A stretch of 64,000 nucleotides of DNA from Mycolicibacterium sarraceniae (lineage in GTDB: Bacteria > Actinomycetota > Actinomycetes > Mycobacteriales > Mycobacteriaceae): assembly GCF_010731875.1 (NCBI RefSeq), contig NZ_AP022595.1, positions 4,154,001 to 4,218,000 of the forward strand. Direction: 5' to 3'. Below the pieces are notes generated by a model that had not been told where the DNA came from, did not search any database, and saw only the letters and a program-made list of their open reading frames with translations. Shown piece by piece: positions 28,168 through 36,515 of this stretch (position 1 is the stretch's first letter; each line of letters starts with the position of its first letter). The position numbers and the translations under genes were made by a program.

Positions 28168-28187
28168 ATTCGACGACGCTCATCGCA

Positions 28188-28193
28188 TACGAT
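28188..28193 (+). promoter_or_regulatory. -10 box TACGAT, leaderless start at GTG 28201
   Basis: TACGAT followed by seven bases and GTG at 28201. It favours the GTG over the ATG at 28192, which overlaps the box itself. Confidence 0.5.
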
Positions 28194-28200
28194 GGGCCTC

Positions 28201-28653
28201 GTGCCAGCTTCTCCAGACGCCCCCACCCAACTACCGGCGATCGACGGATGGTGGGACCACGACGATGCCGGTGTACCGCATCTGACCGGCAGCAAGTGCC
28301 CGCAGTGCGGCACGTACGTTTTTCCGCCGCGGGCCAACAACTGTCCCAACCCGGCCTGCGCCAGCGATGTGCTCGAGGCAGTCGCGCTATCGCGCCGCGG
28401 CAAGGTATGGAGCTACACCGAGAACCGGTACAAGCCGCCGCCGCCCTACCCCTCACCCGATGAGTTCGAGCCATTCGCCGTCGCCGCCGTCGAGCTGGCC
28501 GACGAGGGCTTGATCGTGCTGGGCAAGGTCGCCGAGGGCACGCTCGCCGCCGACCTCAAGGTCGGCATGGAGGTCCAGCTGACCACGATGCCGCTCTACA
28601 CCGACGACGAAGGCATCGAGCGCATCACCTACGCCTGGGAGATTGCGAAATGA
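28201..28653 (+). CDS. DUF35 OB-fold protein with rubredoxin-like zinc ribbon, thiolase partner
   Basis: A 150-residue ChsH2/DUF35-type protein. The N-terminal zinc ribbon has CPQCG followed by CPNPACAS (two Cys pairs), and the C-terminal OB-fold includes GKVWSYTENRYKPPPPYPSP. Such proteins form complexes with the thiolase-like enzyme encoded next to them and present acyl-CoA substrates. The stop overlaps the thiolase start (ATGA), so the two are translationally coupled. I start at GTG 28201 from the promoter spacing; ATG 28192 would add three residues. The operator upstream suggests induction by sterols or related lipids. Confidence 0.85.
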   Translation: MPASPDAPTQLPAIDGWWDHDDAGVPHLTGSKCPQCGTYVFPPRANNCPNPACASDVLEAVALSRRGKVWSYTENRYKPPPPYPSPDEFEPFAVAAVELADEGLIVLGKVAEGTLAADLKVGMEVQLTTMPLYTDDEGIERITYAWEIAK

Positions 28654-29858
28654 GCGCTGGAACTCCAGACCCGGTCTACATCCTCGGCGCGGGTATGCAC
28701 CCGTGGGGCAAATGGGGCCGCGACTTCACCGAGTATGGCGTGGTGGCCGCCCACGCCGCACTGGCCGAGGCCGGCTTGGACTGGCGCCAGATCCAGTTGG
28801 TCGCCGGCGCCGACACCATCCGTAACGGCTACCCCGGCTTCGTCGCGGGCGCGACATTCGCGCAGAAGCTCGGCTGGAACGGCATTCCGGTCACCTCGAG
28901 CTACGCGGCCTGCGCAAGCGGCTCGCAGGCTCTGCAGAGTGCGCGCGCGCAAATCCTCGCCGGCTTCTGTGACGTCGCACTGGTGATCGGTGCCGACACC
29001 ACGCCGAAGGGCTTCTTCGCCCCGGTCGGCGGCGAGCGCCGCGACGATCCAGACTGGCAGCGCTTCCACCTGATCGGCGCCACCAACACGGTGTACTTCG
29101 CACTGCTGGCGCGCCGCCGGATGGATCTCTACGGCGCCACGCTCGAGGACTTCGCGCAGGTGAAGGTCAAGAACGCGCGGCACGGGTTGAACAACCCGTA
29201 TGCCCGCTACCGCAAGGAAGCCAGCGTCGAGGACGTGCTGGCCAGCCCGGTGGTATCGGATCCGCTTCGGCTGCTGGACATTTGCGCGACCTCCGACGGC
29301 GCGGCCGCAGTGATCGTGGCCAGCAAGTCCTTCGCCGAGAAGCACCTCGGCTCTGTCGAGGGTGTGCCGTCGGTGCGCGCGGTGAGCTTGCAGAGCCCGC
29401 AGTATCCGCAGCATCTGCCCGAATTGCCGGATATAGCAACGGATTCCACCGCGGTGGTACCCGGCCCGGATCGAGTGTTCAAGGACCAGATCCTGGACGC
29501 CGCCTACGCCGAAGCCGGTATCGGCCCCGAGGATCTGTCGCTGGCCGAAGTCTATGACCTGTCCACGGCTCTGGAACTCGACTGGTACGAGCACCTCGGG
29601 TTGTGCGCCAGGGGCGAGGCCGAGCAACTGCTGCGCAGCGGGGCCACCACCATCGGCGGCCGGATTCCGGTCAACGCCTCGGGCGGTCTGGCGAGCTTCG
29701 GTGAGGCAATTCCGGCCCAGGCGATCGCTCAGGTCTGCGAATTGAGCTGGCAGCTCAAGGGCCAGGCCACCGGCCGTCAGGTCGAGGGGGCCAAGGTCGG
29801 CGTCACCGCCAACCAGGGTCTGTTCGGCCACGGCTCCTCGGTGGTCGTCGCCCGGTAG
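28650..29858 (+). CDS. Lipid-transfer/thiolase-superfamily protein (Ltp type, Rv1628c-like)
   Basis: A 402-residue thiolase-fold protein of the SCP-x/Ltp group. It has the VTSSYAACASGSQALQSA segment (about residues 80-97) in which Cys occupies the nucleophile position, GADTTPKGFF, the DGAAAVIVASK stretch and a C-terminal GHGSSVVVAR. A typical degradative thiolase has a second catalytic Cys near the C-terminus; here the end has NQGLFGHGSS, the Ltp pattern, so it may act as an aldolase-like or carrier enzyme with its DUF35 partner rather than a classical thiolase. The role in sterol or fatty-acid side-chain catabolism is inferred from the KstR-like operator and the family. Confidence 0.88.
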   Translation: MSAGTPDPVYILGAGMHPWGKWGRDFTEYGVVAAHAALAEAGLDWRQIQLVAGADTIRNGYPGFVAGATFAQKLGWNGIPVTSSYAACASGSQALQSARAQILAGFCDVALVIGADTTPKGFFAPVGGERRDDPDWQRFHLIGATNTVYFALLARRRMDLYGATLEDFAQVKVKNARHGLNNPYARYRKEASVEDVLASPVVSDPLRLLDICATSDGAAAVIVASKSFAEKHLGSVEGVPSVRAVSLQSPQYPQHLPELPDIATDSTAVVPGPDRVFKDQILDAAYAEAGIGPEDLSLAEVYDLSTALELDWYEHLGLCARGEAEQLLRSGATTIGGRIPVNASGGLASFGEAIPAQAIAQVCELSWQLKGQATGRQVEGAKVGVTANQGLFGHGSSVVVAR

Positions 29859-30027
29859 GTGGAGCAGACCGTCGTTGTCACCGTCAAGCCCGGCAGCGGC
29901 AAGGGTACGCTGGTCGAGACGGCCGACGACGGATCCCTCATGATCTACGTGCGGGAGCCCGCAATCGAGGGCACGGCCACCGAGTCCGCAGCTCGGCTGC
30001 TGGCCCAGCATCTCGGCGTCCTCCAGC
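29859..30027 (+). pseudogene. DUF167 (YggU-like) protein, truncated
   Basis: GTG immediately after the thiolase stop begins VEQTVVVTVKPGSGKG, then DGSLMIYVREPAIEG and ARLLAQHLGV, the first about 55 residues of a DUF167 protein (normally 70-100 residues). After about 30027 the frame runs on to 30230 without family similarity, because it enters the antisense of an XRE fragment. The C-terminal strand and helix of DUF167 are lost. Confidence 0.65.
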
Positions 30028-30203
30028 GCCAAACCCACTGCATCGCACAGGCTTACCACGGTGCCGAAGCTCGGACTGGGCAGCCTGCCGACTTCGATCG
30101 TGCGCAGGGTCTCCGGGCTGTCACCGGTGAATTCGTGGCACATGTGCTCGCGACGCACGGTCATCGTCGGCGAGAACGCGGACCCGACGGGCCCTGGAAC
30201 CAT
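30012..30203 (-). pseudogene. XRE-family HTH regulator, fragment
   Basis: On the minus strand SPETLRTIEVGRLPSPSFGT followed by VVSLCDAVGLALED matches the second half of an XRE helix-turn-helix (SPETLRKIE-GR-TP pattern). The first helices and any downstream domain are missing. It abuts the DUF167 fragment tail to tail, so both lost their 3' ends in one deletion. Confidence 0.6.
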
Positions 30204-30230
30204 GGTGGGGACGCGGTTCCCATCGACTGA

Positions 30231-30369
30231 CCGTCGATCCTGATGATCTATCTCGACCGCAAGGCCGGCGACAGCGGCACCGACAATTCACTGGGCGAAT
30301 CCTCAAGCAGGTCAACCCGAGGCGGCTAGGCCAGCGCGCACCTCCTACTGACCAAACTCGCGGAGTAAG
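30231..30369. other. Intergenic region before the liv operon end
   Basis: About 140 bases. A short plus-strand frame from ATG 30243 (MIYLDRKAGDSG) is not recognisable. No clear terminator for livF was found. Confidence 0.3.
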
Positions 30370-31107
30370 TCAGGCCACACCGAGGTAGGCCGCACGAATA
30401 CTGTCGTCGGCCAACAATTCTCGGGCCGGGCCGCTGCGGGTCACCGAACCGGTCTCCAGAATGTAGGCCCGATCAGATCGGCTCAGCGCCTGCTGAGCGT
30501 TCTGCTCCACAAGGAGCACCGTGGTGCCCTGCGCGTTGATCTCGGAGATGATCTTGAAGATCTGCGAGATGATCATCGGCGCCAGCCCCATCGACGGTTC
30601 GTCGAGCAACAGCACCCTTGGGCGTGCCATCAAGGCACGCCCGATGGCCAGCATCTGCTGTTCACCGCCCGATAGTGTGCCGCCGACCTGTGAGCGCCGC
30701 TCGGCCAGCCGAGGGAACGTCTCGAACACCCAATTCAGCCGCTCGACGCGGGCCGCCTTGGTATCGAACTTGCGCCCGTAACAACCCATTTCGAGGTTCT
30801 CCACGACGCTCATACCGGGAAAAACCCCACGGCCCTCGGGTGCCTGGATCAGGCCGTCGATGGCGCGCTGGTGAGCCTTGACCCGGCTGATGTCACGGCC
30901 CTCGAACCAGATCGATCCCGAGGTCAGCGGCCGCAGACCGGAGATGGCCCGCATCATCGTCGTCTTGCCCGCGCCGTTGGACCCGAGCAGCGTCACCAAC
31001 TCACCCTGGCGCACTTCAAGCGAAACCCCGTGCAGCGCTTCGATCCTGCCGTAATGCACGACGGCATCGCGAATCTCGAGCAGCACCTGCGCCTCAGAGC
31101 TCGTCAT
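30370..31107 (-). CDS. livF: Branched-chain amino-acid ABC transporter ATP-binding protein, LivF
   Basis: One of the two ATPases that power the branched-chain amino-acid importer. The 245-residue protein has Walker A GSNGAGKTT (about 38-46), the signature LSGGEQQMLAIGRAL, Walker B VLLLDEPSMGLAP and the H-loop equivalent LLVEQNA, typical of LivF. Its start overlaps the livG stop. It is the last gene of the five-gene operon livK-livH-livM-livG-livF, all transcribed leftward. Confidence 0.93.
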   Translation of the reverse strand: MTSSEAQVLLEIRDAVVHYGRIEALHGVSLEVRQGELVTLLGSNGAGKTTMMRAISGLRPLTSGSIWFEGRDISRVKAHQRAIDGLIQAPEGRGVFPGMSVVENLEMGCYGRKFDTKAARVERLNWVFETFPRLAERRSQVGGTLSGGEQQMLAIGRALMARPRVLLLDEPSMGLAPMIISQIFKIISEINAQGTTVLLVEQNAQQALSRSDRAYILETGSVTRSGPARELLADDSIRAAYLGVA

Positions 31108-31963
31108 CGGGCACCCCCAGATAGGCCGCGATCACGGCCGGATCGTCGCGAATCTCGGCGGGCAGACCGTCGGCAATCTTGCGGCCGAATTCCAACACCA
31201 CGATCCGGTCGGTCACACCCATGACCAGACGCATGTCGTGCTCGATCAACAGCACCGTGTACCCGTCGTCGCGGATGGCTCGGATCAGCTCGATCAGCGC
31301 GGCCTTCTCACTCGGGTTGAAGCCGGCGGCCGGCTCGTCCAGGCATAACAGTTTCGGCTCGGTGGCCAGGGCACGGGCGATCTCGAGCCGGCGTTGATCC
31401 CCGTAAGGCAGGTTCTTGGCCTTCTCGTCGCCGCGGTGCGCGATACCAACGAACTGCAGCAGTGCGGCGGCCTTTTCGATGGCCGTGCGCTCCTCCCGGC
31501 GATGCCGCGGTGTGCGCAGCAGCGCCCCGGGCACCGACGTCTTGTGCCGCGCATCGGTGCCGACCACCACATTCTCCAGCGCCGTCATCTCGCCCCACAG
31601 CCGGATGTTCTGGAAGGTCCTGGCGATACCCCGCCGGGTGATCTGGTGCCGCTTGATCCGCCCCAGCGGGGCCCCGTCGAAGGTCACCGAACCCGAACTG
31701 GGCCGGTACACCCCGGTGATCGCGTTGAAGCAGGTGGTCTTGCCGGCACCGTTGGGCCCGATCAACCCGAGGATCTCACCGCGCTTGATGCCGAAGCTCA
31801 CCGAATCCAACGCCGTCAACCCGCCGAACTTGACGGTGAGATCCTCGGTCTCCAAGAGCGTTTCGCCCTCGGCGACCTCGACCTCGCGGTCGAAGACGGC
31901 CAGGCTCTCGTCGATCGGGGTGTTCGGGTCGTCCTGGGTGTGCCCCCCAGCAGGTCGGGTCAT
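31094..31963 (-). CDS. livG: Branched-chain amino-acid ABC transporter ATP-binding protein, LivG
   Basis: The second ATPase of the importer, 289 residues. After a 35-residue acidic extension come Walker A GPNGAGKTT, the LivG-type ARTFQNIRLWGEMTALENV Q-loop region, the signature LPYGDQRRLEIARAL, Walker B LCLDEPAAGFNPSE and the H-loop LLIEHDMRLVMG. The start overlaps the livM stop by four bases. Confidence 0.94.
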   Translation of the reverse strand: MTRPAGGHTQDDPNTPIDESLAVFDREVEVAEGETLLETEDLTVKFGGLTALDSVSFGIKRGEILGLIGPNGAGKTTCFNAITGVYRPSSGSVTFDGAPLGRIKRHQITRRGIARTFQNIRLWGEMTALENVVVGTDARHKTSVPGALLRTPRHRREERTAIEKAAALLQFVGIAHRGDEKAKNLPYGDQRRLEIARALATEPKLLCLDEPAAGFNPSEKAALIELIRAIRDDGYTVLLIEHDMRLVMGVTDRIVVLEFGRKIADGLPAEIRDDPAVIAAYLGVPDDEL

Positions 31964-33153
31964 ACGGCGGCCTTCTCGTCGTCGGCGCTGCGCAACAGGT
32001 CGCGCGCCCGTTTGCCGTAGGTCAGCAGCTGCTGGCGCACCGGGAACAGGCCCTGCGGGCGGAAGATCATCAGCACCACCAGTGCGAGACCGAAGAACAG
32101 GTACTTCAAGTCACCGAGGTTGATGCCCAGCAGATGCACCCCGAGCAGCCGGTTGGGCAGATAGACGATGATGAACGCACCGAAGATCACGCCGAGTTTG
32201 TTGCCCTGCCCGCCGAGCACCACCGCGCACAGGAACAGCATCGAATTGATGATGTTGAAGGTCGGGGGCGCGACGTACTGCACCTGGCCGGCATAGAGCG
32301 CGCCGGATAGCCCGCCGATCGCGGCACCGATGACGAAGGCCCAGAGCTTGAACCGGAAGGTGTTGACACCCATGACTTCCGCGGCGTCTTCGTCCTCCCG
32401 GATGGCCACCCAGGCACGGCCGGCCCGGCTGCGTTCGAGATTGCCGACCAACAGCAGGATGCCCACCATGAGAATCAAGCCCAGCCAGAACCACCACGTT
32501 CCGTAGTTCGCGTGGCCCGACGAGTTGCCGCTGGAGAACACGCCGTCGCGTAGGTGTTCGCCCTCCCCCACCCGCGGATAGGCCACCTTGTTGAGGCCGC
32601 GGGATCCGTTGGTGACGTTGGACAGATTGTCGGCGAGCAGCCGGATGATCTCACCGAATCCCAGTGTGACGATGGCCAGATAGTCCCCGCGCAACCGCAA
32701 GGTGGGGATGCCCAGGATCAGCCCCGCGAGCGCGGTGGCCGCCATGGCGAGCGGCACACACGCCAGCCAGGCCCATTTATCGTCGAACATCCCGCCCGGA
32801 CCCACCTGATTCCATGGGCTGTCGGGGCTGGTGAGCAAGGCGACGGTGTAAGCGCCGACCGCGTAGAAGCCGACATAGCCTAGGTCGAGCAGGCCGGCCT
32901 GGCCGACGACGACGTTGAGGCCGATGGCGATGATCGCGACCATCGCGAACTGAGCCATGGTGCCGCCGAAGCTGATTCCCGGGGTGTCGAAGAACGGTGG
33001 CGGAAACAGCGGCGTCAGTGCCAGCAGACCGAAGCCCCCGACGCCGAAGCCCCACTTCTGCACCCGACTCAGGCCCGACCACCACTCTCGCAGCCGGTCT
33101 CCGGGCGCCAGCAGTCTGACGCTCCACTTCTCCGCCGGTGCCTGGTGCGTCAT
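31960..33153 (-). CDS. livM: Branched-chain amino-acid ABC transporter permease, LivM
   Basis: A 397-residue inner-membrane permease with about 10 hydrophobic segments. The LivM motifs GLNVVVGQAGLLDLGYVGF, then RLRGDYLAIVTLGFGEIIRL, and AWVAIREDEDAAEVMGVN (the ATPase-coupling loop) are clear. It pairs with LivH to make the transmembrane channel. Overlapping starts and stops on both sides show tight operon coupling. Confidence 0.93.
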   Translation of the reverse strand: MTHQAPAEKWSVRLLAPGDRLREWWSGLSRVQKWGFGVGGFGLLALTPLFPPPFFDTPGISFGGTMAQFAMVAIIAIGLNVVVGQAGLLDLGYVGFYAVGAYTVALLTSPDSPWNQVGPGGMFDDKWAWLACVPLAMAATALAGLILGIPTLRLRGDYLAIVTLGFGEIIRLLADNLSNVTNGSRGLNKVAYPRVGEGEHLRDGVFSSGNSSGHANYGTWWFWLGLILMVGILLLVGNLERSRAGRAWVAIREDEDAAEVMGVNTFRFKLWAFVIGAAIGGLSGALYAGQVQYVAPPTFNIINSMLFLCAVVLGGQGNKLGVIFGAFIIVYLPNRLLGVHLLGINLGDLKYLFFGLALVVLMIFRPQGLFPVRQQLLTYGKRARDLLRSADDEKAAV

Positions 33154-34187
33154 GCGCGCGCCTTTCCAAGGCTTTCCCCGAGTATTCCGGTGGGCCGGAT
33201 CAGCAGCACGAGAACCAGCAACACGAAGGCGACGACGTCACGCCACTGGGTGCCGAACACCGCCTGGCCGTAGTTCTCCATGACACCCAGGATCAGGCCG
33301 CCGAGTAACGCGCCCCGCAGGTTGCCGATCCCGCCGAGCACCGCCGCTGAAAACGCCTTGATACCCAACAGGAATCCACCCGAGTAGATGATGCCCTGGG
33401 GCACCTTCAGCGTGTAGAGCAGCGCTGCCGCACCGGCCAGCAGACCACCGATCAGGAATGTCGTCATGATGATTCGTTCCCGGGACACCCCCATCAGCGT
33501 CGCGGTAGTCGGGTCCTGGGCCACCGCGCGGATGCCGCGACCGAACTTCGTCCGGTTGATCGCGATATCGGTCAGCGCAGCCAGCAACAGGGCGGCGGCC
33601 ACCACCACGATCGTGACGTTGGATACCGTCGCGCCGAACACCTCGAATTGGGTCTTGGGCTGTACCAGGATGATCGGCTGCTGGGCGTTACTGCCGCCGT
33701 AGCCCTTGATGATCTTGGGCAGCACGAAATGCACGAATTCCTGAAGCACGAACGACATCCCGATCGCGGTGATCAGAAAAGTCAACGGTCGTGCGTTGCG
33801 ACGCCGCAGCGGCCGATACGCCACTGCCTCCAAACCCATTGCGGCCGTGCCGGATATCAGCATGGCGAACAACATCGCGATAGCGAGGTAGAGCACCGTC
33901 AGCAGCACGCCCTTGTTATAGGCGTTACCGCTCGGCGAGAACCCCAGGATCATGTCCAGGCAGAAGTACGCGCCGAACATCCCCAGCATGAAGATCTCGG
34001 AATGCGCGAAGTTGATCAGCCGCAGAACGCCGAATACCAGGGTGTAGCCGACGGCAACTAGGGCATAGATGGCGCCCCAGGACAACCCATCGATAGTCAA
34101 CTGCCAGAAGCCGTCTCGCAGGTTGTCGATATTGAAACCGATATCACTGGCAAGACAGGTGATCTGGCCGAGGCACTGATAGACCAT
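33150..34187 (-). CDS. livH: Branched-chain amino-acid ABC transporter permease, LivH
   Basis: A 345-residue inner-membrane permease. It contains the LivH motifs GAIYALVAVGYTLVFGVLRL, NFAHSEIFMLG near the N-terminus and GRGIRAVAQDPTTATLMGVS (ATPase-coupling loop), then GGIGNLRGALLGG. It is the partner of LivM. About 75 bases separate it from livK upstream. Confidence 0.93.
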   Translation of the reverse strand: MVYQCLGQITCLASDIGFNIDNLRDGFWQLTIDGLSWGAIYALVAVGYTLVFGVLRLINFAHSEIFMLGMFGAYFCLDMILGFSPSGNAYNKGVLLTVLYLAIAMLFAMLISGTAAMGLEAVAYRPLRRRNARPLTFLITAIGMSFVLQEFVHFVLPKIIKGYGGSNAQQPIILVQPKTQFEVFGATVSNVTIVVVAAALLLAALTDIAINRTKFGRGIRAVAQDPTTATLMGVSRERIIMTTFLIGGLLAGAAALLYTLKVPQGIIYSGGFLLGIKAFSAAVLGGIGNLRGALLGGLILGVMENYGQAVFGTQWRDVVAFVLLVLVLLIRPTGILGESLGKARA

Positions 34188-34263
34188 CTAGGGGCGGCCT
34201 CCTTGGTGTCTGAAACGAGAAGGCACCCGAGCCTTACGGTCCCGGACGCGTCTCGCGAATCGG

Positions 34264-35481
34264 CTACTGGACCTTGTAGATCCAGATCAAGGTGGTGGTG
34301 AGCTCACCCTTATCGGTCCACTGGTACTTCCGGGCAACGCCCTGTCCGTTGTAGTTCTTGACCCACTCGAGCAGGTCCGGACGGGTGATCTTGCCCGCGT
34401 CGATGCCCTTCAGCAGTACGGTCCCGAGGTCGTAGCCCTCGGTGCTGTAGGTGCCGGGGGGCTGACCGAACTTCTTGGTGTATTCGTCGGCGAAGCTGCC
34501 GGTGGCCGGGCCGCACGGGCAGGACAGGATGGCGTCCTTGGAGGCCTGGCCGGCCGCCTTGACGAATTCCGGATCCTTGGTGCCATCGGCGCTGACGAAC
34601 TTGCCGGTGTACCCACCGTCGCGCAGCTGCTGCACGAACGGAGCGGCTTCGGCGTAGTAACCGCTGTAGAACACCGAGTCCGGCGACTGGCCCTTGACCT
34701 GCGTCACCGCGGCCGAAAAGTCCTTGTCACCCTTCTTGACTGAGATGTTGCAGGCCGAAACCGCGACCGGGCCGAGGGTCTCCCGGACCGCCCGGGCCAG
34801 GCCGGTGCCGTAGTCGGTGCTGTCGTCGACGACGCAGACCTTCTTCTGACCCAGCGTGTTCTTCAGGTAGTTGGCGACCGACGGTCCTTGCACACCGTCG
34901 TTGGCCAGGCCGCGGAAGAAGGTCGTCCAGCCCTGCTCGGACAGCGTGACGTTGGTGGCCGACGCCGTGGCCGCGACCAGGCCGGCCTGATCGAACACCG
35001 CGCCGGTGGCCTTGGTTTCGCCGGAGAATGCCGGGCCGACCAGGCCGATGGTGAACGCGTCGTTGATGATCTGCGGTGCGATCGCGGTGGCTTTCTGCGG
35101 ATCACCCTCGGTGTCGAACGGCTTCAACTGCACCTGGCAGCCCGGGTTGGCCGCGTTGTGCTTGTCGATGGCCAGTTGCACCCCGTACTTGATGTTGATG
35201 CCCAGTGCGGCGTCCGGCCCATTGAGCGCACCGGCCATCGCGATGGACACCGGCGGGCAGGTGGCCTTGCCATCACCCGCGGGGTCGGCCGGTGTCACGC
35301 CCGAATCGACCTTGACCTCGGCACCGTTCTGGTCGATCTGGACCTGTTCGACGATCTTCAGGTCGGATTGTGCGGAGTTCCCGCCATTCGACGGGGACTG
35401 CTGATTGCAGCCGGCGATGCCGAACACCGCCAGCAGCGCCGAGCTTGCGGCGATTGCACTGCGTGTCGCGTGTCCGCGCAC
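34264..35481 (-). CDS. livK: Branched-chain amino-acid binding lipoprotein, LivK-like
   Basis: The 405-residue extracytoplasmic receptor of the liv importer. The signal peptide ends in the lipobox IAGC (about residue 25). The mature part is a periplasmic-binding type I fold with SIAMAGALNGPDAALGINIKYG, then AIAPQIINDAFTIGLVGPAFS and AEAAPFVQQLRDGGYTGKF. The ligand could be Leu, Ile, Val or a related amide; sequence does not decide. GTG start. The operon is absent from M. tuberculosis as far as I recall but is common in environmental mycobacteria. Confidence 0.9.
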   Translation of the reverse strand: MRGHATRSAIAASSALLAVFGIAGCNQQSPSNGGNSAQSDLKIVEQVQIDQNGAEVKVDSGVTPADPAGDGKATCPPVSIAMAGALNGPDAALGINIKYGVQLAIDKHNAANPGCQVQLKPFDTEGDPQKATAIAPQIINDAFTIGLVGPAFSGETKATGAVFDQAGLVAATASATNVTLSEQGWTTFFRGLANDGVQGPSVANYLKNTLGQKKVCVVDDSTDYGTGLARAVRETLGPVAVSACNISVKKGDKDFSAAVTQVKGQSPDSVFYSGYYAEAAPFVQQLRDGGYTGKFVSADGTKDPEFVKAAGQASKDAILSCPCGPATGSFADEYTKKFGQPPGTYSTEGYDLGTVLLKGIDAGKITRPDLLEWVKNYNGQGVARKYQWTDKGELTTTLIWIYKVQ

Positions 35482-35561
35482 GTTTCACCTCCGGGTCAGT
35501 TGTTTCTCGGCGCCGACATCGCAAGCCACGCTCTGGGCCCGCCCCTCGACACTGCGGTTGA

Positions 35562-35577
35562 ACATAGTCAACCCGTG
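35562..35577. promoter_or_regulatory. Inverted repeat upstream of the liv operon
   Basis: GTTGA and TCAAC arms separated by six bases, 80 bases upstream of livK in the 188-base gap before pdtaR. It could be a regulator site; the regulator is unknown. Confidence 0.25.
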
Positions 35578-35669
35578 GCTCCAGCGCGTGGTCTTGGCCA
35601 ACGCCTGGCGGTGAGCATATTCCGGATCGCGACAAACGGCGCGGTCAAAGGAAGCACAAAGTTAACGGA

Positions 35670-36287
35670 TCAATTCGACGCTGAATCGTCGTTCGGTGTG
35701 TCGAGGGTCTCCAACACGACCTCGGCGACCCGTTTCATCGTCGTCCGGCGGTCCATCGCGGCCCGCTGAATCCACTTGAACGCCTCAGGCTCGGTCATGC
35801 CCTGGTTGGTTTGCAGCAGACCCTTCGCCCGTTCCACCAGCTTGCGCGTCTCCAGCCGGTCGGACAGGTTGGCCACCTCACGCTCAAGTTCGGCGATCTC
35901 ACTGAACCGGCTGACCGCAACCTCGATCGCCGGGATCAGATCGGTGATCGAGAACGGCTTGACCAGATAGGCCATCGCCCCGGCATCGCGTGCCTTCTCT
36001 ACCAGATCACGCTGGCTGAACGCGGTCAGCACTACGATCGGGGCGATGCGCTTGCTGGCGATCTCGGCGGCCGCATCGATCCCGTCGCGGCGCGGCATCT
36101 TCACGTCCATGATCACGAGGTCCGGCTGCAACTGCTCGGCCAGCTCGACAGCCTCCTGCCCGTCGCCCGCCTCGCCGACCACGTCATAGCCCTCTTCACG
36201 AAGCATCTCGGCAAGATCCAGCCGGATCAGCGCCTCGTCCTCGGCAATCAGCACCCGGCGGGCAATACGTTCTGGGGCGTCGGTCAT
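35670..36287 (-). CDS. pdtaR: ANTAR-domain antiterminator response regulator, PdtaR
   Basis: A two-component output protein that binds RNA to suppress transcription termination, partner of the histidine kinase PdtaS. The 205-residue length matches Rv1626. The receiver domain has acidic pocket AEDEALIRLD, phospho-acceptor Asp in LVIMDVKMPRRDG (about residue 65), Thr in VVLTAFS and Lys in YLVKPFS. A helix links to the ANTAR RNA-binding domain (RAKGLLQTNQGMTEPEAFKWIQRAAMDRRTTM). I start at the ATG at 36285-36287 to match the family; the longer reading adds 28 unlikely residues. Confidence 0.95.
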   Translation of the reverse strand: MTDAPERIARRVLIAEDEALIRLDLAEMLREEGYDVVGEAGDGQEAVELAEQLQPDLVIMDVKMPRRDGIDAAAEIASKRIAPIVVLTAFSQRDLVEKARDAGAMAYLVKPFSITDLIPAIEVAVSRFSEIAELEREVANLSDRLETRKLVERAKGLLQTNQGMTEPEAFKWIQRAAMDRRTTMKRVAEVVLETLDTPNDDSASN

Positions 36288-36401
36288 GGCCACATTGTTA
36301 CGTGGTCGGCCGCAAACAGCCACCTCGGGGCGACGTGACCCACCGGTTTGCGGTGCGGCGTGGGCGATCAACTATGGTGGAATACCGCCGCGGAGCGGCT
36401 T

Positions 36402-36475
36402 GCCCTCGTATCCCAACTGGCAGAGGAAACGGATTCAAAACCCGTGCAGTGTGAGTTCGAATCTCACCGAGGGCA
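36402..36475 (+). tRNA. tRNA-Leu (CAA), short variable region, integration site
   Basis: Acceptor GCCCTCG (36402-36408) pairs with CGAGGGC (36468-36474), A discriminator. The anticodon loop TTCAAAA gives CAA. The T arm GTGAGTTCGAATCTCAC is canonical. The D arm has the 3-pair form usual for Leu. The variable region is only about five bases (GCAGT), whereas leucine tRNAs normally have a long arm. An A-C mismatch closes the anticodon stem. TATGGT at 36373-36378 may be its -10 box. Its 3' end forms attL of the integrated element. Confidence 0.88.
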
Positions 36476-36476
36476 C
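36454..36476 (+). repeat. attL core, 23 bp
   Basis: Identical to 46504-46526. It covers the 3' arm of tRNA-Leu from the T loop through the discriminator plus one base. It begins AGTTCGAATC and ends GAGGGCAC. Confidence 0.92.
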
Positions 36477-36515
36477 AAGTTCTACAGACACGTTGTTGCA
36501 GCTAGCAGGCGGTTT

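Noticed and set aside
28629..30203. A 524-codon minus-strand ORF
   Set aside because: Antisense to the thiolase gene for most of its length; only the first about 60 codons (XRE fragment) look like real protein.
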